Shown: piece by piece, positions 45,093 to 55,990 of the stretch
Numbering within the stretch: the stretch's first letter is position 1
Layout of the letters: every line of letters begins with the position of its first letter
Source of the DNA: Hofstenia miamia
Taxonomy: Eukaryota > Xenacoelomorpha > Acoela
Direction: 5' to 3'
Length of the DNA: 64,000 bases
NCBI GenBank assembly: GCA_004352715.1
Contig: SCFE01000086.1
Coordinates: 1,723,148-1,787,147, forward strand
Position numbers and translations under genes: made by a program
Notes under the pieces: model-generated
The model's database searches: none
Seen by the model: the letters and a program-made list of their open reading frames with translations, nothing else
Told to the model about the DNA's origin: nothing

Positions 45093-45500
45093 TCATGTCA
45101 CTGGTATATTTTCGACTTTGACGGGCACTCCTACAAGTTGTAACTGGGAGGCTCCGATCTTGACAGGGAAATTTGCTCCATTCAGAACAGTGACATGCGT
45201 CTTCCCATTAGTGACCTTGCATAGGTCAGGTGAAAAGGAGACTCTGCGTACATATTTGCCTCGCTGTCCTGCAATCATCACATCCCCATTGATATCGTTT
45301 CCAGAGGAGACGGCAACTCTCATCCAGTGTTTTGGTTTGATCGAAATGGACTCGCTTAGATTAAAAATGATCTCCTTTTCAGGGATGGTAGCGAGTTGGA
45401 TGGCCTCCTGATCTTTGATGGCTATCGTGTTATTCTTATAGTCAATTACGCAAGATTTCCTTTCGAGGAAATCATTTCCCAATATGAGGTTGTAAGGGAG
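45093..45500 (-). pseudogene. Protease-RT linker
   Basis: GNDFLERKSCVIDYKNNTI is the end of a gypsy-type protease (GxDFL followed by the IDY strand). It is followed by linker sequence up to the RT. It is in the same unit as the protease but separated from it by one stop. Confidence 0.65.
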
Positions 45501-45791
45501 TCAGTGATCTGAAGTATTGATTACCAGAAGATCCACCTCAAAAGGTTCCACGTGAATTCTAATAGAGGCATCCCGTAATTTTCCTTTGAAGGAGAGAGGG
45601 TTTCCTGAAGCGTCGATGAGTTTGACACAAGATGAAGATGGATCTAAGGATTCTTGGCTGAAACACAGCTCTTGACAGCATTCGTCACTGATGATGGAGG
45701 CAGCAGCTCCAGTGTCAACAGTGGCATTAAATATGTTTCTGTTTATTTCTACCAGTATCAGATTTTTCCTTATAAGCTGGGTAATAACCAA
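45501..45791 (-). pseudogene. Retroelement aspartic protease
   Basis: FNATVDTGAAASIISDE holds the DTGA active site of the retropepsin fold, and the flap-like region follows. The flap-to-end part continues past a stop at 45501 into the GNDFL segment. It cleaves the gag-pol polyprotein in a live element. Confidence 0.8.
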
Positions 45792-45829
45792 GATGTTCTG
45801 TGCGTGTTTGACAGGAGACAGAGCTCCAG

Positions 45830-46126
45830 CTAATTTAAATCCTGCAACGTAGTAGGGTTGTCGGTTGCCAAATCACAAATGTTTTCAACCTGAAGAGACT
45901 CATTGGGCTTGTCTACAATGAAGCTTTTGCCGTCGGCAATTAGCTGTATCTTAGCTTTGCACTGGGACTTGAGGTGCCCCTTTTCTCCACAGGTAAAGCA
46001 TCGGACTGAGGACAGATCGAATCTCTTTTTGGAAATCATGTGCTTTCTCTTTTCGAGCCTTTTCACACCAGAGATGTTAGTAATGTCCTTGTCGATTTGC
46101 TGCGAGTTATGCAGCATATAAACCAC
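45830..46126 (-). pseudogene. Gag nucleocapsid with CCHC zinc knuckle
   Basis: VRCFTCGEKGHLKSQC is a CX2CX4HX4C knuckle, preceded by a basic stretch (RLEKRKHMISKKRF), as in a retroelement nucleocapsid that binds the genomic RNA. It is in a different frame from the capsid segment upstream. Confidence 0.8.
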
Positions 46127-46249
46127 GCTGATGGCCTTTCTAATGATTTCCTGCAGGCTCTCCTCCGGATCACACTTGACTTCCAGCCTGTTCCTGATGT
46201 ATGGAGGGAAACCTTGACATATATAGGAAAAAGATCGTGGCGCAAGTAC

Positions 46250-46606
46250 TCACTCTATAGGCTGCTCAGTCGAAATAGTAATGTAGTTCCTTATGTCGTC
46301 GTCAAACTTAAAAGACATATCGCACAGCAAGGTTTTGTACTGGTGTTTGATGTGTGGAGCTCTATAGTGATCTTCAAAGAATCCAATCAGTAACTGGTAA
46401 TTGGTCTTAATATTGCATTCGAGCATCATATAATGGTTGTAAGCCAAGCCACTGAGGTAGAGTGGGAACTGAGACACTGCTGACTCCTGTGAGTTTTTAT
46501 ATTGCTTCATTGTGAGCTTGAATAAAAAGAACCACTCATCGAAAGATTGTGATATGGCGTCAATTTGGCCAGTAAATTTAGGGAGAACGGAATGTTTGCT
46601 GAACAC
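46250..46606 (-). pseudogene. Gag capsid segment
   Basis: About 118 codons read as a helical gag capsid region (FDEWFFLFKLTMKQY, LYLSGLAYNHYMML, FEDHYRAPHIKHQYKTLL). They are followed in another frame by the continuation into the nucleocapsid. Frameshifts lie at both edges. Part of it is repeated by contig redundancy at 48181-48298. Confidence 0.65.
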
Positions 46607-46879
46607 CTACATTTGTCCGTTTGACTCAAGAGGAAGAATATATTTCCGATACCTTGGCTGATCTTTTGCGCCTGATTGTCCCTGGAGTGGGCTGGTATCG
46701 CTTACATGTTCTTTGCAAGTAGGCACCACTGCGGTGCTCACTGGGTCGGGCGACGATTGGAACATACCCAATCTGAGGAGTAGCTCCGGTGGTGAGGGTA
46801 GACACTTGAGTAAGAGCTGATTGTGTGAACGTGGGGTGACTGCTCAGAGAGTTTGTGCAAAATAGAACAGAACTAGGGA

Positions 46880-47938
46880 TTACTGGAGAGCCTTTGAAAG
46901 AAGAAGCTGTATGTGGGGGTGGCTCACACCAACTGACTGAACCATCTGCGCTACTTGACCAATGATCCTTTCTGCTAACTCATCTAAAGCTTTGTTGAGT
47001 GTGGTGTGAGTTACATACTCATCATTTCTGCATGACCGCGCCTCCTCTTGGTGATGCGAATTATTAACAGCACTCTTCAACTCGTGAATCTGTAATTCTA
47101 AGGCAATGGTCGACTCTAGCATCTGCCTTTCCATCCTCTGGTATGCCACATGCTGTGTATTTATTTCAGCTTGGAGAGACTCCACGCGACGTTTGCTCTC
47201 CATCCTTAATGCCACTTGCTGAGCTAAGGCTTCTTTCAAATGTTTGATTTCAGTGTGGTGGATGTCAAACTGCGGCATGGACTGGTTAGTGGCGCTGACA
47301 TGACTGCGAGGATGGCTAGGAATCGGAGGAGCATTCTGAGTGTTCAGAATATGGCGCAAGTTTTGGTGAAATTCTGGGATCATGGCGTCGCTGTAAGGGA
47401 TGGTCGCAGCGTTTTGATCCATCCTTTGCGTAATCGGGGTAGGAGAATTGGGCTGAGAAAAATCNAACTAATTGACTCTGCAGAAGGTTTGAATAGTGTT
47501 TACAAAACAGCCACGATTCCGGAAAATAGAATAACATAGAACTTATAACTTATAGATGTAACATTGGTAATTCATCAAAGTAATCAACTACTTTAGGTAA
47601 AATCCAAGATGACCAATTCGTATAGCTTCCAGCCAAAGCAAAATCTCCAGAGTGAAGTAAAGTGCTTAACCTATTGACTGGTGCTGCCCTATTTGTCTCG
47701 CTATTAATTTCTATCTCACATNAAATTCTGGGATCATGGCGTCGCTGTAAGGGATGGTCGCAGCGTTTTGATCCATCCTTTGCGTAATCGGGGTAGGAGA
47801 ATTGGGCTGAGAAAAATCGAGTAAAGGTCCAACGGTACAAGGTGTAATATTCGGGCTACCAATGCTTGTACAGGGGACGCTCCGCATTGGAGAAGTCCCA
47901 AAAGTAGAAGAGTAAGTAACAGTACGACTAGAATCCAT
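46880..47938 (-). pseudogene. Gag N-terminal region, split by redundant contigs
   Basis: The start is likely the ATG at 47938 (MDSSRTVTYSSTFG). The frame runs to the single N at 47722 and resumes at 47464, because 47369-47464 and 47723-47818 are the same 96 bp. Residues include SQPNSPTPITQRMDQNAA and a coiled-coil-like stretch (KHLKEALAQQVALRMESKRR), ending at 46880. The insert between 47466 and 47721 is leader-type sequence that does not belong here. Assembly, not biology, breaks this part. Confidence 0.6.
47369..47818. repeat. Contig-join redundancy in gag
   Basis: 47369-47464 equals 47723-47818. The segment between them, bounded by Ns at 47465 and 47722, is leader-like sequence resembling 12.4-13.0 kb. 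It is a misplaced contig. Confidence 0.8.
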
Positions 47939-48180
47939 AATAACTTAATAACAAAACAATAATTTCCAGTAACTGGCAGTAGGGATCATCATTTCCATGG
48001 ACACAAAAGAAAACATGGCTTGTGGAAGTAACGACAAGTAACAGACAAATTGGGGAACATGGCGGTATCTGGTAATAAATCCAACACATAAAGCACTGAG
48101 AGAGTAAAACAAAATAAGGAATTTAACAGATGACATCAGCCAAACAAGACACACTAAGGGTTTCGTCGACATCTTTCAAN

Positions 48181-48987
48181 CAGCAAGGTTTTGTACTGGT
48201 GTTTGATGTGTGGAGCTCTATAGTGATCTTCAAAGAATCCAATCAGTAACTGGTAATTGGTCTTAATATTGCATTCGAGCATCATATAATGGTTGTAANN
48301 NNNNNNNNNNNNNNNNNAACGGCATGGTATCATCACAGTGTTAGGTTGTATAAGTGCATGTACGTGTTGAACTGCGAATGAGGGGTTTATTATTTCCATA
48401 TATCTAACCGCACTGCTGACTCCTGTGAGTTTTTATATTGCTTCATTGTGAGCTTGAATAAAAAGAACCACTCATCGAAAGATTGTGATATGGCGTCAAT
48501 TTGGCCAGTAAATTTAGGGAGAACGGAATGTTTGCTGAACACCTACATTTGTCCGTTTGACTCAAGAGGAAGAATATATTTCCGATACCTTGGCTGATCT
48601 TTTGCGCCTGATTGTCCCTGGAGTGGGCTGGTATCGCTTACATGTTCTTTGCAAGTAGGCACCACTGCGGTGCTCACTGGGTCGGGCGACGATTGGAACA
48701 TACCCAATCTGAGGAGTAGCTCCGGTGGTGAGGGTAGACACTTGAGTAAGAGCTGATTGTGTGAACGTGGGGTGACTGCTCAGAGAGTTTGTGCAAAATA
48801 GAACAGAACTAGGGATTACTGGAGAGCCTTTGAAAGAAGAAGCTGTATGTGGGGGTGGCTCACACCAACTGACTGAACCATCTGCGCTACTTGACCAATG
48901 ATCCTTTCTGCTAACTCATCTAAAGCTTTGTTGAGTGTGGTGTGAGTTACATACTCATCATTTCTGCATGACCGCGCCTCCTCTTGG
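48181..48987. repeat. Contig-join redundancy: second copies of gag pieces
   Basis: 48181-48298 equals 46325-46442, and 48411-48987 equals 46475-47051 (offset 1936). Between them are 19 Ns (48299-48317) and a diverged copy of the leader (48318-48406, compare 49195-49283). The single Ns at 48180 and 48988 mark the joins. Confidence 0.85.
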
Positions 48988-48988
48988 N

Positions 48989-49318
48989 GTTGGCGTTATC
49001 TTTGAGCACTTTAGTTCCATATCGCTGGAACGTAGCAGGTTGAAGTAAAGTGCTTAACCTTAGTGACTGGTGCTACCCTTGGTGCTTCCCTATTTGTCTC
49101 CCTCTCACATTGAAAAATAAAGGATCTCATTTTCATTGTTATCTCTCAGCTCACTATTAAATAGTCTGTAATTGCCAGACATTCGTGCTAGCCAATGGCA
49201 TGGTATCATCACAGTGTTAGGTTGTATAAGTGCATTTACATATTGAACTGCGAATGAGATGTTTATTATTTCCATATACCTAACCATATACATAACCTGA
49301 TGGGTCCACAATTTGGGC
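48989..49318 (-). other. Leader of LTR element next to 5' LTR
   Basis: In element sense it starts GCCCAAATTGTGGACCC right after the LTR CA. I see no convincing tRNA primer-binding site; TGGACCCATCAGG nine bases in is a weak candidate. An open frame of 68 codons (49311-49105) includes EIINISFAVQYVNALIQ, partly shared with the leader copy at 48.3 kb. Confidence 0.55.
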
Positions 49319-49758
49319 TGGATAGTCGAAAGACCTCCAGGAGCTACGTGTCGCCCTGTGCTGGAGAAAGCACTCCCAAATTGTCGCCGAACTTAAACAA
49401 TAGTTTTCATGTCAATATAATAGAAAAAGAAAAATACAACGGTAAAACAGCAGTTGAGAGTAGATAAAATCTATTAACTGTTCTCTACAAGTTTCTCATG
49501 TTTTATACAAAAATTGCGTTAATACCTGCCTTTGTTTACAAAAAGAGTTGTCTACGTAATTCAATCATGCTTAATCATTCGTTCCCTCGCAAATTCAATT
49601 TGAGCAATAAAATAATAAGCACCACCAAGGGGACAGCAAACTAACGATAGCAACCTAATATCGAAATAATTGAAGTGACGTCATGTTGACGTAAAATACA
49701 AAATGTGATGAATAAATAATAAAGAAATATCTAGAAAAAGTCCCCGAGTGACTCTACA
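49319..49758 (-). repeat. 5' LTR (440 bp)
   Basis: Partner of 38099-38538, same length, with 14 substitutions. It carries the CRE palindrome at 49676-49683 and a TATAAAAC box (plus-strand 49500-49507). The CCA end adjoins the leader. Confidence 0.92.
49676..49683. promoter_or_regulatory. CRE/ATF palindrome TGACGTCA in 5' LTR U3
   Basis: Intact despite a substitution cluster a few bases away (GTTGACG versus GTTGTCA). Suggests an activator site used by the element's promoter. Confidence 0.55.
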
Positions 49759-50816
49759 ATATTTGTGAGCAAATTTTAAAGCATAGGTTGCTCAAAATGA
49801 TGCATAAACAACAAATCTTACTATTTAAAGTCAATTGATCATTTGCACAACGACAACGTAGTTAGCACTAGACATTTAAATATAAGAAAATAAGAACTGA
49901 TCTTGCACTGCGGTAAACGTAAAATATAAACATTCAAAGACAGTTTTTCTGATAAATTAGCGAAAAGATAAAATAGGAAAAAGTACAAGTTAATACTTGT
50001 ATATATGATTTCAATCATAAAAAGAATTTATGACTTTAATCTAATAAATTGACTAATTAAAGTAATATGATCTTAGCTGGAAATTACGAAATTTCAGTTA
50101 ATTACTTGGTAGTGCAGTAATTAAAGATTATCATTGCAATCACAACTTGTGTTCATTAAAATATTGCATTTTTCATTTTTTGATGTTATAATTATTAAAT
50201 TCATTTATTAAATTGTATTAATATAATTTAGGTTATAAATTAGGCTGCTTTATTGTGCATTTTTAATATTTTCGCTAATTTTAATTTTCGCAATTTGTTA
50301 CTGACAAGCTCCAAGCCATGCAATAATGAAATTAATGGTATAATTTTTACGTTGCAAAGTTCTCAACATACAAAGTCCAAGGTAGGTTTTAAGGATTCCA
50401 GAATATTATTAAAATATTTATTTTATTCAAAATTCTTTTTCTACATATTCTAGCATCATCAGAGTGTGAACAATAATACAAGTAAGTATAAAGCAAATTC
50501 TAAGTAATAGCATAGGAACAACTATTGAGTAGGCAAGACATATCGTAGCAACACTGTAGTTAGAGTAATAGGCAACTTCGATGTCAGCGAAGGATGGTAG
50601 ATTAACATACAGACGTGCATATTGCTATAACTTCTAGACTGCCACTTAAAGGAGGCATACGAGTTTATATGGCAATAACTGCGAAGCAAGACATACTAGC
50701 GGCCATCAATAGTGTATACATAATGAATCTGCTTCAGCTAAACCCCGGACATCAATGGGTCTGCGCGATGGTCACAAGACAGCTGAGCCACCTTTTCTAG
50801 GGATATCACTCATTAA
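49759..50816. other. AT-rich spacer
   Basis: Two plus frames of 61-66 codons (50253, 50615) show no recognisable domain. A patch near 50570-50800 is GC-richer but unidentified. Confidence 0.4.
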
Positions 50817-50824
50817 GCACGAAC

Positions 50825-51221
50825 CAGGAAATAGGAGACCTTGATAAAGTTGGTCTCGAGTCTTGTCTGTCAAAAAATGTCTCGATTAATGTCTCGATTT
50901 TCAGTCTTGACCAAGACCAAGCCTAAATCTCATGTTTTATTTGGTTAATAACGTAAAGAAAAGAACAATTGCCATGAAAAAATCCCCATTTTAACCGATA
51001 TTTTTCAGGAAGGATTTATTAACAAAAAATTGTCAATATAATTGAAATTTTTGAAATGAGACATCTATATTACATATCTTTAAATCTATTTGAAAATGTC
51101 TCTGAATAGGTCACGAATTCACTTGATTTTTTCAAAATTTTTTACTTCTCATCTCGAAATCTAAAAACTTGGAATTTAGTCTCAAGTCTTGAAAAAGTTT
51201 TTTCTTGTCTCAAAAGCCCTG
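50825..51221. mobile_element. hAT-like non-autonomous element (397 bp)
   Basis: The ends CAGGAAATAGGAGACCTTG and, read inward, CAGGGCTTTTGAGACAAG are imperfect inverted repeats. The flanking octamers GCACGAAC and GCTCAAAC match at 6 of 8. Both subterminal zones are packed with GTCTCGA, GTCTTG and TCTTGAC words. The interior has no transposase. Confidence 0.7.
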
Positions 51222-51229
51222 GCTCAAAC

Positions 51230-53598
51230 ATAGCAACATCGAAAGTGACATTAATACACGATCTAATATGTATTTTATAGACCGTTACCTTGTTTTTCTA
51301 GTTAATTTAGATTTAAGGCATTGTTTCTGTTGACAACGTTGTATAAATATGTTTTGAAACAATTACGTTTTTAGTAGATCTATAATACTGTTTCGTTGTT
51401 AAAATAAGGATATTTTTTTCTAGCAAAATTTATTGTTTTCAAACTGATTCAATCGTCTTGCTTCGATCTTATTGCGATCTAAGTTTTTTTTACCGAAGTA
51501 ATTATAGTTCATATATATGGATTTATGCGTCAAAATACCTTCAAAACTTCACTCAATGAAATTTTTGGGTAAATTTCAATAAAATTTCCTAGATTATTTT
51601 TCGTTTATTCATCAATAGAGGCAGTTTGTGAAAGATCACCAAGACCCTCTCAGTGTATTTCACTTGATCAGCATCCATGCATATAAATAAATTAATGTTT
51701 AAGTTAGTTCTTTACAAAAAAAATAGATTTTTTTATTCAGAAAAAAACTTAGTACTGAAAATGAGACTTTTTCGGTATTTTCTACATGCTAATTTTCCAT
51801 TAATCCATTATCTAAAATATACTCTAAGAAATGTATCCCGAATGTATGCGGGTTATTGAATTTTGATGGACTCATTATAAATTTGTCCCATTCTCCTTGC
51901 CAACTACTTGCTAGATTAATGGGATCATAAAGTTCATCCTTGCTCAATTGCAAATATATTGGCTATGTGGGTTGTTGAATCATTTAATCGCACAATCTGC
52001 AAACAACGCTTTACTTTTCCATTAGCAAGGATTCTATTCACAGGTGCAAAGTAATTAAAGAATACTATTTAAGTTCCATAGTAGCTACAGTGTAGATTAG
52101 AAATAGAGAATTTTTACTTTGGTTTTCAAGTAATTTAAAAATTTAAGTTAGTAAATTGAAAGTTATGTTATTATAGGTACTTGGAACTGACTGGCACCAT
52201 ACAATTTAGTTCGAATTTCCGAATGATAGAACATTAATGCTTTTCAACCATTTTATGCACTAAAAGCAGTCTGTATCTGTTTGTTTTGGTGAGCATAGAA
52301 GCAACGTACTCTTAAAACAAGCAAAAAACTAAATTTATATAATCATATATTTTAAGAATTATTTAATATGCCCTTCTGTTTCTATTTGAACTCCATCTTA
52401 TATAAAATAATTAATCTATTGTATTGTGACTTGCCAAAAATCTGTAAATGCTTGTTTTTTGTGAAATATTTTGTCAATTTAAAATAATTTTTATTTGTAA
52501 TATTTCATTAAATTATTCGAATTACCTGAATATTGGTTTGAGTTAATCGATGTGCTTGTTTTGTTTTAACCCGTACTGCATTTATAGTTCGATTTATCGA
52601 AAAATTTGATAACCGTGGTCAGGATGGAATTATCCGGAGGTCGCTGTATTTTTGTTATTGGACGTTGTATCAACAATCTTTTTATTTGAAGTAGTGTTGG
52701 AGATACTGTTGGGATACACAAGGGATGGATACTAAAAAATAAATGATAACTGTTTCTCCATGTGTAGTGAATGCTATTGAAATGTCAATTATTCAAAGTA
52801 ATATGGTTAGGAAACTAGGTTCAGCATATTTGCGATAAACCACTCTAATTTTTCTGACTTTTGAAATTATTTGCGCAGAGAACTGTTTATTCTTAATCAA
52901 TAATGAAAACTAGCATTGTCGAGCATTGAAATAAATGCATAAATAATAGTTTAAAGCTTGTAAAGTAGAACCTTATTAATTTTATCGATCCATTAATGAA
53001 GATTCCTGGTGTAATTAAAACAACGACTGGCTGGAACTATTTCCATACATATATATATAATATATATGTATATATATATATATAAAATTTCATTTAGTTC
53101 CTTGTAATAACTGCTTTTAACTATTGGTATAACAATACAAGTCTTTTAACTAAGAGTCCATCTCGTTTAAGAATTTTAAAATAGTTTTTTGTAGAATTAT
53201 GATTATGCAATATAGCCTATTAATGTCATAATACCAATTTGGAATATTCGTAGTTCTTGATGTTTTGTACTAAGATGTTTTTGGTGCTTCGGCCAGACTT
53301 ATATTTTCAACGGGCCAGGGCCTGGCCGAAATATTGTTGGATACAGGCCGGGCGGGACACATGTACAAAGTAAATATATCAATAACTTTTTTTCAACAGT
53401 TTTGTGGGGACCAATCAAAATCTTTTACTTTTGTGCTGGATTCTATACATTCAGATCTCGTCCCCTTCCATGTTTCAACTTTTTACCATATTCTCTTAGT
53501 TTTTTGATTAGTGCTCTTGAATAAATCTCCTTAGTTTTTAAAAACTCAATTTCAATATTTTCTTGAAACACTAAGTAGATTCCTGAAAATATATGCAC
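51230..53598. other. AT-rich spacer with TA array and GGCC-rich patch
   Basis: A TA array lies at about 53043-53085. At 53290-53355 a GC-rich patch contains the near-palindrome GGCCAGGGCCTGGCC and GGCCGGGCGGG; it could be one end of another hAT-like element, but no partner was found. No gene recognised. Confidence 0.45.
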
Positions 53599-54002
53599 CA
53601 GAGTAGCAAACGGGTCACATATTTTGAACCACAACTCTAACCGACCCGCAGACAATTATCCCATGACCCGACCCATGGCTCAGACAGTCAGCTTTTGAGC
53701 CGAGTTGTATTTGCAAATGTTTGACAAAACTAACAAGAAAGAATATCATTAACATTAATTTTAGAGTCGGTTTCGAATAGCATAGTAGATTGTATACTAA
53801 ATTCAAATGCATGTTAGTTTTCTACTAGTATTTCAGGGAAATCCTTCAAACAATACATTTTTCTGAACCGTCAATTTTCAAAATGTTGACCCATGACCCG
53901 GCTCTGCCCGAGCAAGTGTGACCCACAACCCGACCTGAACCAACATTTGTTTAACCCTACTCGCAGTTCGGGTCGGTTTGGGTCGACGCGTTTGCCACTC
54001 TG
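53599..54002. mobile_element. hAT-like non-autonomous element (404 bp)
   Basis: Strong inverted repeats: CAGAGTAGCAAACGGGTCAC at the left and, read inward, CAGAGTGGCAAACGCGTCGA at the right. The flanking octamers ATATGCAC (53591-53598) and ACCTGCAC (54003-54010) match at 6 of 8. Subterminal GACCCG and CCCGAC words occur many times at both ends. No transposase inside. Confidence 0.85.
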
Positions 54003-54010
54003 ACCTGCAC

Positions 54011-55369
54011 TAATAATTATATTTCATAGGAGCTATTCAAGTATGATATTTAGATATAAAGAGTATTAACTATTCTTAAAGAAAAGCACACGATATGTTC
54101 ACGCCTCCAAGCACAAATCTGGCACTAGTAAGCACTGTTGTATGCAATGTTAAAATAAGAGAAACACATAATTTCTGCCGAATTTCGTCGAAATCTCAAT
54201 GTCAAATTTTAATCAGAAATATTTCACAATAATTTCAGTTACTGTACACTGCTTGTATGCCAACCGATTTTAATGGAACGGATTTTGTTGCACTAAAATA
54301 TGTGCTTCGCATGTTTGATAAACCAACATTCATTTTCCTACTCCGACCCTAAATTTGGCTCTCAAATTAAATAGTTAAATAAGTTTTACATTCAATCACT
54401 CGACTCCCTAATATCGCTTCACGTTCGTTATAATTTTTTCCTCTTATGTGAAAAATTAAGGATTTTGAAATTTTGAATATTTTCTGAATTGTAATTAAAC
54501 ACTTTTCTAGACGCAGAGAATGCTTTGCATTATTCGAAAAATAAAAGGTAACAGTTATTGAATAATGATTTACTACTTAAGCCTATTCAATATGCTTCAC
54601 ATTTCATTTATCAATTGCTTTTCTGGGGTTGGATTAACGAAATTAGACTGGACTTTATTAAGTTTTAGCTCTACTACAAATTATAAAAAAAAGCTCTTCC
54701 ATTTGAAATGTTCGCATAAAGTATTTTAATAAAATATGCACACAGCATTACCATATGTGCAAATTTTATTTTAGACTTTGGGAGTACATCGATAGCTTAA
54801 TATTTTTAAGCGTGCTGGCTAAAAAACGTATTGATTTGGGTTCTTGTATATTCAAATGATCTGCACTTTGTGAGAATTCATTGACCTCAATTTAATCAGG
54901 AATCAATTTCAGCGATTATAAGTTTTGGATTAAATTACTTTTCCCAAAAATGTTCTTTCCATTCAAATGCACTCATAATAAAATCTAACCAATTTATATT
55001 TGTCGCTTAAAAAGAAGCAATTTTAGTAGAATTTAATTACATTGTGAATAATACCTGAGAGCAATTGACATTTGCAATAAAAGGAGCTTAAAGAATCCTC
55101 AAGTCATCTTTTATTGCTTGTTCCTGTTTTTAAGTAAATGAAAAAAATATTATTTCCTCACCAATGAGAAACGATTATTTGTTATGCTTAGAAGAATCTT
55201 AAATGCCAAATATAAGAACATGATTCATGTAAGTGGGTCTCACCTGCTTTCACATAAAGATGTCATATATTCTTTTATTTTCTACATATATAAATACAAA
55301 TAATCAACTAAAACTAAATATTGAAAAACTCAATTTATTATTTTTTCACCGAAGGCATAAAAATCAGTC
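54011..55369. other. AT-rich spacer
   Basis: No gene, repeat or RNA signature recognised. Confidence 0.5.
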
Positions 55370-55990
55370 AGGAATTTAGGAGTTAAGATACCTAATGAAT
55401 TGAAATTTGAAAAATTTCTACTGAATAAAATTCAAAGAATGACTGCAGGCATTAGATATCTTTATCACTTACGCAATGTAATATCAAGCAATTATCATAA
55501 ACAACTGATACATGCTTTCTGTTTGTCTCATTTTCAATACTGTTCTTTTCTCTTAACTAACCTAAATTCGAAACATCGTGTGCTTCTATCAAAGACATTT
55601 AATTGGTGTATAAAAATTCTAAACTTTGCACAACAGCATGACGAAGCATCAGTATATCGTAATAAATATAAAAATTTTATCTCCGTTCTACCAAATTCCT
55701 ATGCATATGCTATCCAATTTATTTAAATTCAAATCTCGTCAAACATCTCTTTTCTTCCTAAAAGACTATGTTAAATTAAATGATCGATCACAAAAATTTC
55801 TGTGTTTCGATAAAAATTTTAAGGGATTTCATCACGTATCAATATGATTGTGGAATAATTTAGACTTTGAAAGTCGAGTAGAAAATAGTTACAAAAAAAT
55901 TAGAAAAAAACTGCAGAAATCACTGCTAATAAAACAATCTACACTAGAAGACAGCAACATATTTTTTGCATTCCAGACATACGCACAATA
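55370..55990 (+). pseudogene. LINE (non-LTR retrotransposon) 3' fragment, RT C-terminus
   Basis: The frame from 55370 to 55726 reads NLGVKIPNELKFEKFLLNKI, QRMTAGIRYLYHLRN, then KQLIHAFCLSHFQYCSFLL. This is the thumb and C-terminal signature of Jockey/CR1/L2-type ORF2 proteins. After a frameshift it continues (FKFKSRQTSLFFLKDYVKL) to about 55990. The catalytic core is missing, so this is a typical 5'-truncated insertion. No poly(A) tail was recognised. Confidence 0.65.

Larger units (their letters stand above)
38099..49758 (-). mobile_element. Ty3/gypsy-type LTR retrotransposon with accessory ORFs (decayed, mis-scaffolded)
   Basis: Two 440-bp TG...CA repeats bound gag, protease, RT, RNase H and integrase in gypsy order on the minus strand, followed by about 3.5 kb of extra coding sequence before the 3' LTR. 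Domain landmarks are a CCHC knuckle, VDTGA protease, YIDD RT, the RNase H VDCDAS, an HHCC finger and a DDE core. Frameshifts and premature stops occur in every domain, so this copy is dead. The 46.3-49.1 kb part contains redundant contig pieces joined by single Ns, so the true element is shorter than the drawn 11.7 kb. The outer flanks (CATTA; ATATT) do not form an obvious target duplication. Confidence 0.9.

Noticed and set aside
48989-49318. tRNA primer-binding site next to the 5' LTR
   Set aside because: TGGACCCATCAGG is nine bases inside and does not resemble a normal tRNA 3' end; the diverged element has a different sequence there.
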